From positions 310,001 through 374,000 of the forward strand of contig PQWQ01000027.1 in the NCBI GenBank assembly GCA_002943765.1: a stretch of DNA of 64,000 bases, written 5' to 3'. Origin of the DNA: Psoroptes ovis (taxonomy: Eukaryota > Arthropoda > Arachnida > Sarcoptiformes > Psoroptidae). This document shows positions 1 to 11,967 of the stretch, in pieces (the stretch's first letter is position 1; the number at the start of each line of letters is the position of its first letter). The notes under the pieces are model-generated. The model made no database searches and had not been told where the DNA came from. It worked only from the letters and a program-made list of their open reading frames with translations. Made by a program: the position numbers and the translations under genes.

Positions 1-1
1 T

Positions 2-607
2 TTAGGTGATTTAAAAATTGAACTGTTTTGTGAAAAATGTCCAAAAACATGTGAGGTATAGCCCTTTCAATAATGATTGTCTTAGCTTGACTAATTCTGA
101 TTTTTCGTTTTTCAAAAAATTAAGAATTTCCTTGCACTTTGTGCCAGTGATTATTATAATGGATGCGTATTTCATCGTAATATCAAGAATTTTATGATAC
201 AAACCGGTGATCCAACCGGTACGGGTAAAAATGGTCAAAGTATTTGGGGAAAGAAATTCGATGATGAGCTCAATGATGATCTACATCATTCACAACGTGG
301 CATTGTATCGATGGCAAACAATGGCCCAAATACGAATGGTTCACAATTTTTCATTACTTATTCAAAACAATCACATTTAGATTTGAAATATACAATTTTT
401 GGAAAGTGAGTAATCGTTATTCAATTCATCTAAGTCATTCAATTGATTATTTTTAAATTATTCAGAGTAATTGATGGAATGGACACATTGGACGATATGG
501 AAACAGTGCCGGTTAATCCTAAAAATTATCGTCCATTAAATGATATCCATCTAAACTGTGTTACGATACACGCTAATCCATTTGCTGATCCAAACGTTGT
601 TCAATGA
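2..607 (+). CDS. PPIL3: Peptidyl-prolyl cis-trans isomerase-like 3 (cyclophilin), 5' end off window
   Basis: Cyclophilin-type proline isomerase; in other animals PPIL3 is a small nuclear/spliceosome-associated cyclophilin. Three exons are visible: 2-55 (partial), 125-405 and 467 or 466-607 (first coding base 466). Together they encode about 158 residues ending in a stop at 605-607. The cyclophilin core is clear: FHRNIKNFMIQTGDP, then GTGKNGQSIWGKKFDDE, then SMANNGPNTNGSQFFITY, and the C-terminal GKVIDGMDTLDDME. The family is about 160 residues long, so only the first eight or so residues are missing to the left. Introns are 60-70 bp with GT-AG ends. The inserted GKNGQSIWGKKF loop matches PPIL3 better than cyclophilin A. 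A polyadenylation-like AATAAA variant lies near 848. Confidence 0.93.
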
Positions 608-989
608 TCGTTGATCAGGTGATCATCATTTCATCTACGATTCGATAGATTGCGCCAAAGAGAATAATTCAAAGGGCTAAACCTTGGATTTGGAGAGATA
701 TTTGGAAGAATATCTATGATTGATTGAATCTAAATTAAATTCTATTTCTAAAAATTCAATTATCGATCAATATTGAATTGTATTCGAATGAAATGGCATT
801 ATTTTATTTCATTATTTTTGTTTTTTTCAAAATGTCAATAACACTGAAAATAAAATTCAAATCGATTTTTCAGTACATTTTGGTTTAAAATCAAACATAA
901 TCATTAATGGCATACTGACAACAAATGGCTTATTTTACATTAAGCATTTCGATCAAAAAAACAATTGTGTAAACAATATTGGTAAAATA
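608..989. other. PPIL3 3' flank, no gene seen
   Basis: AT-rich sequence between the PPIL3 stop and the first MITE. It contains a likely poly(A) signal (AAAATAAAAT near 848-856) for PPIL3 and no coding potential that I recognise. Confidence 0.5.
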
Positions 990-1069
990 TTAGGTTGTCC
1001 GAAAAGTTTTTGCCGATTATATCGTAGGAAATAATGAGAAAATCGGCAAGAACTTATCGGACAACCTAA
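990..1069. mobile_element. 80 bp mariner-like palindromic MITE (copy A, subtype 1)
   Basis: A near-perfect hairpin beginning TTAGGTTGTCCGAAAAGTT and ending with its imperfect complement ACTTATCGGACAACCTAA. It is flanked on both sides by TA, as expected for Tc1/mariner target-site duplication. The internal stretch (GATTATATCGTAGGAAA) is shared with the copy at 37052. No ORF is possible, so this is a non-autonomous element. Confidence 0.8.
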
Positions 1070-4000
1070 TACAAATATAAACAAACACCGAGAGAGGTAT
1101 ATACCACTTGTTGATATCGAAAAATTCAAATGAAAATAGCTGAAAAATTCAATTCAATTCAATTTAATCGAATTGAAGGTATTCACAGAAATTTTCATTA
1201 TCAACATAAAACATAAAACAAGGTATTTTCAAGGATGCCAACCTTGTTCAAATATTGTTATTAACAATTGTATGCGTTATTTGAAGGTTATACATAGTCG
1301 TATAGCTTTAAATAAATATGAACATCCTTCCACATATCTCTATATAAATATGTTCGATTTAAAAATTCTTGTTTATTTTGTGAAATTTTAATTATTACAA
1401 TTAAATTAAATATGAACAGTATCGTCTGTGTGTTTGTGTATGTGTGTGAGAATCGATAATAATAATTATAATTAAAATTCATTACAATTCAAGGTTATAG
1501 TTGTTTGTCTGTTTGAACAGAAGGAGCAAAATTGAATAAAACTTCATAACAAAGCCTACGCCATAAACTTTTTTCTAACAATTGAAAATCAATTGTAATC
1601 AATCAATTTTGATCAATTCAAAGGGATAAAACTGTGATACCCAGCCAACGAACAAAACACTTGATTATTACATAATCAAAACAAATGGAAACCGCTCCCA
1701 AATAGAACAAATGAATAACGAAACGAATTGATCAAAATTCAATGATTAACATAATGAATTATTGTGAAATGATTGGAGTGATTTGGAGTGAAATAAAGCT
1801 TTCGAATTTCAATGGAGAACCCTTTCACCAGAGCAAAAACATTGAAACCACTACAAACAGCTGCTTCCATTCTTCAATTAATGATGAATTAATGGAAATT
1901 AATGCAAAATAATGATTCGATGCAATCAAATCATGATTCTACAATGAGAAGGAGAGGGTAAATCATTCGAAATAATGATTTGAAAAAGAGAAAGTAATTT
2001 CAAATCAAAGGCGCTATCCCATACAAATTCATGACATGCACACTCTGCTGTCATCATCATCCATGATCGTTGATGTTTGTTTGTTATTTGTATTTTGATG
2101 GTAACCAACCAATCAAATTGTCAAAGCAAACAAATGAGCGAAAATGTACATGAAAACAAATCGAAATTAAATTGGTTTCTGTGTAATATCTGTGTAATGG
2201 CATGTCATTTGATTTGAATTGAATTGAATTCAATTAAACATATTTACGTTTGATGTTGTTTGGCGTCGTGTGTGCATTGCACACAAGTATATAGCTGGAT
2301 GGATGGCGCCCGCTATACGCCCAGAGATAGCGATGGACGGTGGATGGATGGATGGATAGGATTGAACAAGGGAGAATCGTGAGAAGGAATTCGTATATAT
2401 TCAAAGTGGTAGAGTTATTTGGTTGTATTTTGCCTTTAATTACAAATGAATGTATTGGTATTTGGCTTGTATTTGAACGCATGTATTGGTATTTGGTTGG
2501 CTGGTTGGAAGCAATGTGTTTTCGTTGATTGTTGTTGTTGGTGGTGGTGGTGGTTACATCTAATGTAATTATTTATAATTGTTATTATCATTTATTATCA
2601 TTGTCATGGTAATTAAATTGTGTGTATGTATAGTGATATGCATAGTGTGTGTATGTGTCTATGTTTTTGAACATTTCAAAGGTTTCAAGTTTAAATTCAG
2701 AGTTTTAAAATTAATTTTCGGAGTTTTAAAATTTAATTTCGTAATTTCAATGGTTTAAAATTGCATTAAAAACTATGAAAATTAACTTGAAAATCACGAA
2801 AATTAATTTTAAAACTACGAATTAAAACTTGAAATCTTGTAAAATATATTATATATATGTATGTGCGCGTGTATTTATTTATTTATTTATTTATATCCAA
2901 ATCAATCAATCAATGGAAAATGAATTAAAATAAATGTATAAATGAATGGCTGGCAATTTCAATGTATTTATTTTCAATTTAATAAAATAATTGATGTACG
3001 ATGCATTTAATACACCACACATATGCCTGTGTATGCGTATTGAACATAATCACATATCTGCTTTAAGAACATTTTAAGAAATTCTTCTTCTTCTTCGGCA
3101 GTTGTTTGTGTTTGTCTTTAAGATGATGATGGTGAATTTCTTATCTTTGGTTGTATTGAAATGAATTGATGATGATGATGATGATACCAGTGTATGTCTG
3201 TAAACACTGTCTATAAACAGCCACATATGTGTATGAAATGGGTGAAAGTGCATTAATTGTGATTTGAAAAAAACTAGATCAATTTCAACTATATATTAAT
3301 ATCACAAGTGCTAATAGTATAAAGCGACTTTCAATTTTGAATTTTTCAAAATCATTTTTAGGTCAATGTTACTGTGTCAATGTCAATCTGTGTCTTGTTT
3401 AAACCAGAAATTATTTTTATTTAATTCAATTCGATTCTGTTCAATTTAATAACTTACCATTTTAAGATATTTAACCAAAGAAATTTAAAAAATTTCAAAT
3501 TTCCATCGGAATCAACTGTGAACAGCAACAATAACAATAATCTTTGAGCATAATCGTCGATGCATATGGCAGTTGAAAATCCATAATCTACACTTGTCAA
3601 TTGTCGCTGTTGTTGATGATGCCGAAAATTGCATAACAATTAGTCAGATGACTACTTAATAAATAAATCAAGTTTAATAAACTAATCATCATAATTGTAA
3701 GCGATTGTAATTGTAGAATAGCAATTGAAGTAGAGTATAATTCAATAGAATAGAATGGATTAATTAAAAACTTACAGAAATCAATGTGTGATGCGATATG
3801 CATGTAATTTGTTTAATTTTGTTGATGTTTTCAATTTGATTTGGCTGCTTGAAAACATATTTTTGATGCTTTGTTTTTGCCATTTTGATGCTATTCGATG
3901 ATAAACAACACACAAATACACACTCATACACAGGCACATATACACTTCATAAAAACATCATAATCATCATCATTGTCAAAACACCGGCTTTCAAAATTAA

Positions 4001-4107
4001 GTTCAAATTCATCCAAATTCAATTTCAATTTCAATTTACATTCACGCATTGAAGGTGGTGTAGTAATAACATGTTTTCTTTCACCAAATAAATGCGTTTC
4101 TATTTTT
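1070..4107. other. Gene-poor AT-rich intergenic region
   Basis: Three kilobases without a recognisable gene. It holds simple repeats: (GGAT)n near 2337-2360, TGTG-rich tracts near 2620-2660, TTTA repeats near 2875-2893 and (GAT)n near 3167-3185. The short reading frames do not resemble known proteins. On the minus strand two good GTAAGT donors (3770-3775 and 3452-3457) bracket a possible exon at 3458-3654, but joining it to the next upstream ATG gives an immediate stop, so any transcript is probably non-coding. This stretch probably includes the RXR promoter and 5' UTR. Confidence 0.4.
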
Positions 4108-4189
4108 TTAGGTTGTCCGAATAGTTTATTCGGCTTAATCCGATAGAGTTGCTACATGAAAATCGGCCAAAACTTTTCGGACAACCTAA
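4108..4189. mobile_element. Mariner-like palindromic MITE (copy B, subtype 2)
   Basis: An 82 bp hairpin with termini TTAGGTTGTCCGAATAGTTT and CAAAACTTTTCGGACAACCT, followed by TA. Its interior (GGCTTAATCCGATAGAGTTGC) is the reverse complement of the interior of copies C, D and E, so it belongs to the same subtype inserted in the opposite orientation. Confidence 0.78.
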
Positions 4190-4841
4190 TATTTTCATTT
4201 ATTTATTCATTTATTTGTGGCTTATGATTATACATTGATGATTATATTTAAATGTATTTTTTTTCTTTTGTTTATTTGATTTGATTTTTGATTGATTTAT
4301 GAATGATAATGAAATTTTATTTTCAATTTTTTCATTATTTTTCTTTCATTTCATATTTGTAGCGTATGAATATTACCATTATACAAATAGCATCCTTTTC
4401 TATTGAATGAATATTGAATGCACGTACAAATATCAAATGAATGTTGATCGAATGAATGAAGACTGGTGTTTTATTCGTATTAATTTGTATGATTTTAAAT
4501 ACATTTTCAATGTTAAATCATAGCGACAAAATCAAAGTTCAAAATCATTTTATTTATTTAGTTTATTTGAAAATTTTGTTTATTTGTTTTTGAATGATTT
4601 CACATTTATTATTATTATTATAAATATTCCATGTCTTCTAAATGTCAAATGCTGCTGCTTCATCCAAAAAAAAATTTTGATTAATCATTGATTTGTTGCA
4701 TTGAAAATATTGATATATTGAATAACAATGATTTAAAATGATTTGATTTTTGTGCTGAAGAATTTTGTGTGAAACCGAAAGAATTAATTCTGATTTTATT
4801 AAATATTTGTTTCAATTGGTTTACAATGATGCAATGACAAT
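4190..4841. other. Upstream region of RXR
   Basis: AT-rich, no gene seen. It lies directly upstream of the RXR start codon and most likely contains its promoter and 5' UTR. No confident TATA box or initiator can be assigned by eye. Confidence 0.4.
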
Positions 4842-6685
4842 ATGGCTACGCATAAAAAAGATCGTCCAATGTTAAGTGTTACATCATTGTTATATGGTTC
4901 ACCATCACCAAATTCATCATTGTTCAACAATAATAATAATAATAATAATGGTAAGGTTTGATTGATTGATTGAATGATTTGATTAGTTTATTTCGAATTT
5001 TTCCCCTTGAATCAGTTACAATGACAAGTCCAAATGGTCTGAATAATAATGGATTATTGAATAATAATATGAATAATGATAATACTAGTCCTATTGGTTG
5101 TGGGGGTGGTGGCGGTGGTGGTATTAGTCATACCAATCAAACAATATTAAATAGTCCAACACAAATTCAACAACAATTAAATTGTAATAGTCCTACGGCA
5201 ATGAATAATAATAATTATAATATATTAACCAACAATAATAATAATAATAATAATAATAATGACTGTGATAATAATAATAATATTATTAATATTAATAATA
5301 ATAATAATAATCGTTATCCACCTAATCATCCATTAAGTGGTTCAAAACATTTATGTGCAATTTGTGAAGATCGTGCATCGGGTAAACATTATGGTGTTTA
5401 TAGGTTTGTTTGTGTTATTTGTAAATCAAATCGAATCTAATCAATATCTTTATATGATTGTCGTTAGCTGTGAAGGTTGTAAAGGTTTCTTCAAACGTAC
5501 CGTCCGGAAAGATTTGACCTATGTTTGCCGAGATGATCGAAATTGTATCGTTGATAAACGGCAACGTAATCGTTGTCAATATTGTCGTTATCAAAAATGT
5601 TTAGACATGGGAATGAAACGTGAAGCCGTGCAAGAAGAGCGGCAACGTAATAAACCATCCACGACGGAAAATGAGCCAGAATCATCGACCAACAACACTA
5701 CGCCCGGATTCATTCATACGACCTCATTACCTAAATCAGCGAATCGTTATAATTATAATCATCATCATCTGATGAATAATAATACGACAAACAATGATGC
5801 ACGTATATTTAATGAATTAAATATTGAACGTTTAACCGAAGCGGAAAAATTGATTGAAATCAATACAAAGGTTTTTGAATGGTTCATTGATGAATTCCAT
5901 TATTAATTCATTGCTTTATTTTTGATATCAGTGTTCACAACCAACCATAAACATTGCAACAAAAGAAATTGAATTATTATTCGAATGGATCAGAAACATT
6001 CCATATTTCTCAACATTAGATCCAAATGATCAATTAGTTTTGCTGAAAAATGGTTGGAATGAACTGTTGATTGCCGAATTTTCATATCGTTCAAGATTTA
6101 AACAAAATTCATTGCTACTAGCGAATGGGATGGAAGTTAGCCAACAAATGGCACAAACTGAATACATTGGTGAAATATTTAATCGTGTACTAAATGAACT
6201 GGTGGCCAAAATGCGTGAAATGCAAATGGATTCAACTGAACTCGGATGTTTACGTGCAATTGTTTTATTTAATCCAGGTATTCTTTTTATTTATTTCAAA
6301 TGTAATCAATCATATGATTTCAATGATTATTATTGTTTCTGATTTCCATGTTGGAAAAAGCATTGAAAAACTTGAAAAATCCAAACATTGTTGAAAAACT
6401 ACGTGAATGTGTTTATTCACTGCTCGAATGTTATTGTAAACAATTATATCCAGACAAAACAAGTCGTTTTGCTAAATTATTGGTACGTTTACCTGCGCTA
6501 CGTTCAATCGGCCTCAAATGTATTGAACCATTATTTTTACAACAATATTTAGCTGAAAATAACCTTAAACATGATACTGGTAATTTGAATTTGATTGAAT
6601 TTTTTGCAATTAAACATTAACATTTTCCATTTTTTTCAAAATTACAGATAGTTTCATTTCGTGTATGTTAATGAGACTGAAATGA
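4842..6685 (+). CDS. RXR: Retinoid X receptor / ultraspiracle nuclear receptor
   Basis: Ligand-regulated transcription factor; in arthropods the obligate partner of the ecdysone receptor. Six exons (4842-4950, 5016-5403, 5468-5870, 5932-6277, 6361-6579, 6648-6685) give 500 residues. The N-terminal A/B domain is Asn/Gly-rich (about residues 28-150). The two-zinc-finger DNA-binding domain starts CAICEDRASGKHYGVY, with P-box CEGCKGFFKR split by an intron inside the Ser codon, and ends CQYCRYQKCLDMGMKREA. The ligand-binding domain includes LFEWIRNIPYFSTLDPNDQ, LLKNGWNELLIAEFSYRS and RFAKLLVRLPALRSIGLKC, which is close to vertebrate RXR. CAICEDRAS replaces the usual CAICGDRSS. The last exon encodes only DSFISCMLMRLK, so the AF-2 core glutamate of FLMEML is missing. 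The start was chosen because the ATG begins the RXR-like motif MLSVTSLLYGSP and joins in frame. Confidence 0.93.
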
Positions 6686-6987
6686 TATCTATGGATAATC
6701 TCATTTGATCGATTATACCATCCATTTCGCCATAAATTATTATCATTGAATCTTATCACGTTGTTCGATCCATCCTGCTAATTCCATTATCATTCAATCA
6801 AATGTGAAATTATTTTTTATTAAATCATTTTATTTAAAATAAAAATATTTTGAATTTCTATTTCTACCAATCGCTGGTCATTTGTGTTGAAATAGACTTT
6901 GTGTTTTCTGTTTTGATTGATCATATGATTTAATTTATTATTCATTCGATTTGACATTTTTCAAATCGAAATTAATCTCGAACGAAA
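6686..6987. other. Spacer between RXR and MRGBP
   Basis: About 300 bp holding the RXR 3' UTR (AATAAAAATA near 6838-6847 as likely poly(A) signal) and the short MRGBP promoter/5' leader. Nothing else is seen. Confidence 0.5.
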
Positions 6988-7881
6988 ATGCCTGAAACAT
7001 CATTAGATCAAGCTGATGTAATCAAAGAAACTGAACTATTCATTTCGATGTGTACAAATTTGCCGATCGGTTTTAATCGTCATTTCAATATGATGGCATC
7101 CACACTTATTTATAATGCAAGAAATTCATCTGATATTGATAGCGGTGAAATATGGAAATTTTTCAATCAACGATATCGTCCTAATCGCTTGGATGATTTA
7201 TATCGTATCCCTTTTCCAAATGATGACGTTGATTTTGATTTATACGAATTTGATGAATTCAAAGAAATGATTGATCGACGAAGAAAAGAAGAGCAGCCAT
7301 CATCATCGTCGTCGGCGGCAGCAGCTGCCTCAACCACTGTCAAATCTGAATTTTCAACCAAAGAATCAATCGAAGCAAGTGATGATAATACATTATCAGG
7401 TGCATCGACACCAGTAAATGCAACCGCAACTCCTACGACATCGACATCGTCCCGAAAAAGAAAATCGAATGCAATCACGGCGTCAAACGAAATGGACAAA
7501 ACACCAACCCTATCAAGCAGTAGACGTCGTGATCGAATCGATTCAGAAAAAAATGATCAAAAACATTCGAATCATAGAAATCGAACATTGAACGATAACA
7601 AAGATGATAAAATGGATAAAACTATTCATCATTCATCAACACCGTCTTCAAACAAAGACAATTCATCATCATCTGCATCATCAGCATCGAAACGTGTACG
7701 AACAATGCCAAAAAGACCATCACGTAATTCGAGTGGTGGTGGCGGCCAATCATCACATCAATCATCATCATCGTCCAACGCTGGAAGCTCTACACCTAAA
7801 TCATCATCAAATTCATCGTCATCTTCGACATCGTTATTATCATCGGCAACAAACAAGAAAAATGATAAAAAAATTAAATAA
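6988..7881 (+). CDS. MRGBP: MRG/MORF4L-binding protein (EAF7 family), NuA4/TIP60 complex subunit
   Basis: Probable subunit of the NuA4/TIP60 histone acetyltransferase complex (CT20/EAF7 family). Single exon, 297 residues. The conserved domain is residues 10-85: ETELFISMCTNLPIGFNRHF, then the short helix ending with IWKFFNQRYRPNRLDDLY, and the FPNDDVDFDL motif. This is the order seen in MRGBP/EAF7 (helix, PxG-NxHF, IW, pFPn). The remaining two thirds is a low-complexity Ser/Lys/Arg/Asn tail rich in basic patches (SRKRKS, SKRVRTMPKRPSR), plausibly nuclear localisation signals. The tail is longer than in vertebrate MRGBP (about 200 residues total). It lies 300 bp downstream of RXR on the same strand; there is no sign of co-regulation. 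Confidence 0.82.
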   Translation: MPETSLDQADVIKETELFISMCTNLPIGFNRHFNMMASTLIYNARNSSDIDSGEIWKFFNQRYRPNRLDDLYRIPFPNDDVDFDLYEFDEFKEMIDRRRKEEQPSSSSSAAAAASTTVKSEFSTKESIEASDDNTLSGASTPVNATATPTTSTSSRKRKSNAITASNEMDKTPTLSSSRRRDRIDSEKNDQKHSNHRNRTLNDNKDDKMDKTIHHSSTPSSNKDNSSSSASSASKRVRTMPKRPSRNSSGGGGQSSHQSSSSSNAGSSTPKSSSNSSSSSTSLLSSATNKKNDKKIK

Positions 7882-8185
7882 TTGAAAAATATTTAATTTC
7901 ATCTATTTGTATTTTTGTATTTGAAAATAAATTCAAATAAATCGAATAATCATGGATCTTCATATATATAATTCATTATAATTCAGTCAAAAAAAAAATT
8001 ATTTTGAAAAATCTGTGTGGTTTCTGTGTTATTATAATCTTCGAAGTGGGAAAAAAGTTGCAAAACAAACAAACAAATTATCACAAAATAAAAAGTGTGT
8101 CCAATCAAGTTTGTTGTGTTATAAGACCCGAAAAATTCATTTCAACGCCGAAATTTACTATGACGCATTTGTAGCAATTTTTTCA
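7882..8185. other. Convergent 3' flanks of MRGBP and Elongin A
   Basis: Short spacer between two convergent genes. It has AATAAA-like signals for MRGBP near 7925-7945. No gene is seen. Confidence 0.45.
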
Positions 8186-10321
8186 TTAAAGGTGCTGGTT
8201 TAGCTTCTGTGTGTTGGAAAATTTGAAATTAACTTTAGAAAATTGGAAATTTTTTAAAAAAATCTTACTATTTGCAATTTGTCCTGCAGACGACGACGAT
8301 GATGATAAACTAGACTTGATTGGATTAGCTCCACCATTGCTGCTAAATGGTTTACTTTTAGACATTGATGAAAAAGGTACACCAAAATTTCTCTCTTGTC
8401 TCCGTCGTATTTCTCTCGGTGTTTTCACTGCTTCCAATTGTTGAGTTTTACGTTCTGAAATTATTTTTTTCGAAAATTTTAATTAGAAATTAATCATTAT
8501 TAATGAGGATAACTGACCGGGTATAGCTTGACGTTGTTTTGAATTGATATTTTTGGTTATACTTTTCAATTTTTGTTCACGTTCATCGACCAAATATGAA
8601 TAGAAATCACGCCATGAATCGAATTCATCTCGATTCATACATTTATTTTTGAATTCTTTTTCACAAAAATCACGCCACAATTCATCGGTATCCTCTAGCA
8701 ATTGCTAAATTTAGCAAGAATTACAAGATTAACAATCAAATTTTAAATCAACCAATCAATCAATCAACAATATTTACCGGATTATAATACTCAATACGTC
8801 GAAGTTGTGATACAGTACATTTGGCAAACACTGGTTTCAAAATAAAATATGGCAAATCACCAACTTCATATATTTTATCCACATGATTCATCAATAATTT
8901 AATGCAAATATCTTGCAGCCGATATACTTCGGGTACGACAACAACATTTTTCGATGAACCAGCATAAACCTGTGTACGACCTTTGAATTTCATTCCGGCC
9001 ATATTTTTCAATTCATTATTATTGTTGTTATTGTTATTACTAGATTTTTGTGGCTGACAATATTGATAATAGCTTGGATCATAACGATTTGCCGATAAAT
9101 TCAATGATCGCATCATTTCTTTATCGAAATTTGATGTCGATGATGATGATGTTGATGTTGATTGCTTCATTCGATCATTATTCGAGTGTTTTCTATTATT
9201 TAAAGACAAATTGTGGGTCATTTTAAATGAAAATCAAAAAATATTCATAAATTCAAATTTACCCTGAATATCTATTATTCGAAGTTAGTGCTTGATCACC
9301 CATACTCAACATTGAACTAAACATATCATTACCATTCGAGGGACAAGTGATTCTCGATGATGACGAAGAATTTTGCGATGATGTTGCCGATTGCTGTTGC
9401 TTTGTTTGCTTTGAATGTTGATATTTTTGTTCTGGTTCATGATCATCATGATCATCATCATCACTAGAATTATTATTATCAATATCACCATTTGAATAAT
9501 TAAAACTATTGAAATTATTATCACATTTTTTATCCATTTGTTGTCGATTTGATTGTGATTCTATTGATGAACGAGCTCGTTTATTAATATCATTTGAATG
9601 GCCATTTATATTATTATTGTTATTGTTATTATTGATATTATTATCATCATCATAATCACGATGTTTACGTTTTTTATCTTTCTTTTTTTCTCTACGTTCA
9701 TCATCACTGTAATCATTTTCTTTGGATTTTGATTTTTTCTTTTTTTTGTGTTTCTTTTTCTGAGGACTATTGTTACTGTTGATATGTTGTGGACTATGCG
9801 ATTCTTCTTCGGATCGATTATCTGAATCATATTCATGTTGCATGATTTCATCATCATCATCTGATCGATTTTCTTGTTGTTGTTGCTGCTGCTGATTATT
9901 ATTACTATTTCTACCACCACCGCCATCATCTTCTTCATCATCATCTTGATCTTTTAGAAATTGTTTCCATGTCATAATCAACAATTTAGCTCGTTTACCG
10001 ACATCATTATTTTTTTCTTGTTTACTTAATTCACGTAGCTTATAACCGATGCCAGTTTCCTATTTGGGTGGAGAAAATCGAATTAAAATAAATTTGTAAT
10101 GGAAATATTTTCGAAAAAATACCTCCAACAATTGTCTAGATATTGGAATCTTTTGTAATTTATAAAGAATGTGCATCGTCTATTGGAAAAAAATACAAAT
10201 TTTTATGAAATTTCATTTGTGAAAATCATCATTTGTTTCATACCTTTTCAAAACTGACACCTTTATCCAATTTCTTTTTCAAATGATTAACATTTTCAAT
10301 ATGTTTCAATATGTCACTCAT
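8186..10321 (-). CDS. ELOA: Elongin A (RNA polymerase II elongation factor / Cullin-5 substrate receptor)
   Basis: Transcription elongation factor subunit that binds Elongin B/C. Six exons on the minus strand (10321-10244, 10179-10123, 10059-9263, 9192-8778, 8704-8518, 8454-8186) sum to 1803 bp, 600 residues. The N-terminus MSDILKHIENVNHLKKKLDK continues into a TFIIS N-like/LW helical domain (about residues 1-85: ISRQLLE, TGIGYKLRELSK, AKLLIMTWKQ). The middle (about 90-310) is low complexity: acidic, Asn-rich and Lys-rich. The C-terminal Elongin A domain has the BC-box RLQDICIKLL, the motif PYFILKPVFAKCTVSQLRRI, and EYYNPQLLEDTDELWRDFC, which is joined across an intron. The final exon carries a basic RREIRRRQ-like patch and a Ser-rich tail. 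All introns are 55-80 bp. Confidence 0.92.
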
Positions 10322-11967
10322 GATTATTTAATTTAAATTAAAATTAATTTAAAATGAATTACTTATGACTATTAATTGTAAAATTTTTGAGACAATAATT
10401 TCAGACTAAAGATATATTTGTTTTTTTCAATAAACCATAAATCACAGCTGTTGTTAATGATGATGAAAATTTGAATTAGTCAAAATTAAAATTTTTATTA
10501 GTCCCGCATTCGAAATTGCTTGCAAACATTCAACGATTATTAAAATTGTTAAGTTTTTCTTCATAAATTTAAATTCATAACAACAATAAACTTAATAAAT
10601 ATCTTCTTCATCGGAAGGAAACAAATTTTCGGACACATGTGAATTTTCTTGTTTTTTTTTCGGATAAATTCCAATATCAGACAAATACAAACACATTTGA
10701 GTAGTTAAATCGAACATAAACAACAACAACAGTAAATAATAATAATAATCGGCAACAGTCGACACAAAATTATACACGAGGTAATAATAATAATAATAAT
10801 AATGATAAAAATCTCTTTCAAAAAAAGTTCAATTTGATGGTTGTCAAAGGTAAAATTGTAGGTTCTCTTCGTAGTTAAACATATGACAATAAATTTTTCA
10901 CAAAATTTCTGTTCAAATGTTAATCATTTTCTTGATGATAAAAGAAAAATGAGTCACAAGTTCAAAAATGATGAGTTTCGATGATATATTTGATAATGTT
11001 GTGATCAAATCTTTTATCTTTGTGTGGTGGATAAGAGTATTTCTTATTTGATTTTTCTCTATTTTTTGTTGAGTATATTTGTTTTTAAACAATGTAAACA
11101 CCAGTGAATGAATGAATGAATGAATGATACAAACAAAAAAAAAACTCAATAACAAAGTTATAATTTCTAATAATTTTTCTTCTTAAATAATAATTTTCTT
11201 ATGACGAAATTATAACGGCAAGAAAATGGTAAAAAAAAATTTTTTTTTTTTCAATAATTTCCTACTTTACACAAGAGAAAATATTTCAGATTATTTGACA
11301 CGTTTTAAGCAAAATAATAATAATAATGATTTATCAGTCTTCTTTTTTGAATTAAAGTTTGAGAGAAATGAATATGAATGATAATATGAAGACACATATA
11401 CACATCATCCAATGATCATTATTATTATTAGTTGTGTGTATATGAATAAATGATGATAAAATTTTTCAATTTTATAATTTTGTTTCTTGTATACATTTTT
11501 CTTGTATAAATTTTATGAGCTGTATGATTTATACAGTTTATAAAACTGTATGATATTTGTTTAAATAGATTGAAATAGATTTGCTTTTTGTTTACTTAAA
11601 TTATTATTTTTTCGTTAAAATAATCACAATTTGATGTTCAATTTCTTGAAATGATGATTATTTCATTTTATGAGGATTCAATAATAACAATGATTTCAGT
11701 CATTTCATTTTAATTTGTTTAATTGTTGTTGCTGGCTGGCTTAGATATTAAACAATATTTTCTTTTCAATAATCAACTTTGAATGGTTGAACACACATAA
11801 ACAATTTACAGTGTGTTTTTTGATGTGATAAATTATTATTTATGATTGTTTTCGTATGAGTTTTTGATATTTTTCACAATTTTAATCGTTTTTTTAATTG
11901 AAAATAGTCGAAATTTGACGATATTTTTTTGTTTGAAATACATTTCAAAAGATGGCGTCAAACACTT
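10322..11967. other. Spacer between Elongin A and TRAPPC1
   Basis: AT-rich, contains (TAA)n near 10786-10802 and (GAAT)n near 11104-11125. A minus-strand frame at 10592-10777 could encode a 61-residue hydrophobic peptide (YYYYLLLLLFMFDL core, acidic end PSDEEDIY). I cannot match it to a known small membrane protein and give it little weight. Otherwise nothing is seen. Confidence 0.35.

Noticed and set aside
10592..10777. 61-residue hydrophobic peptide on the minus strand
   Set aside because: No recognisable family, and the AT-rich (TAA)n context can generate such frames by chance.
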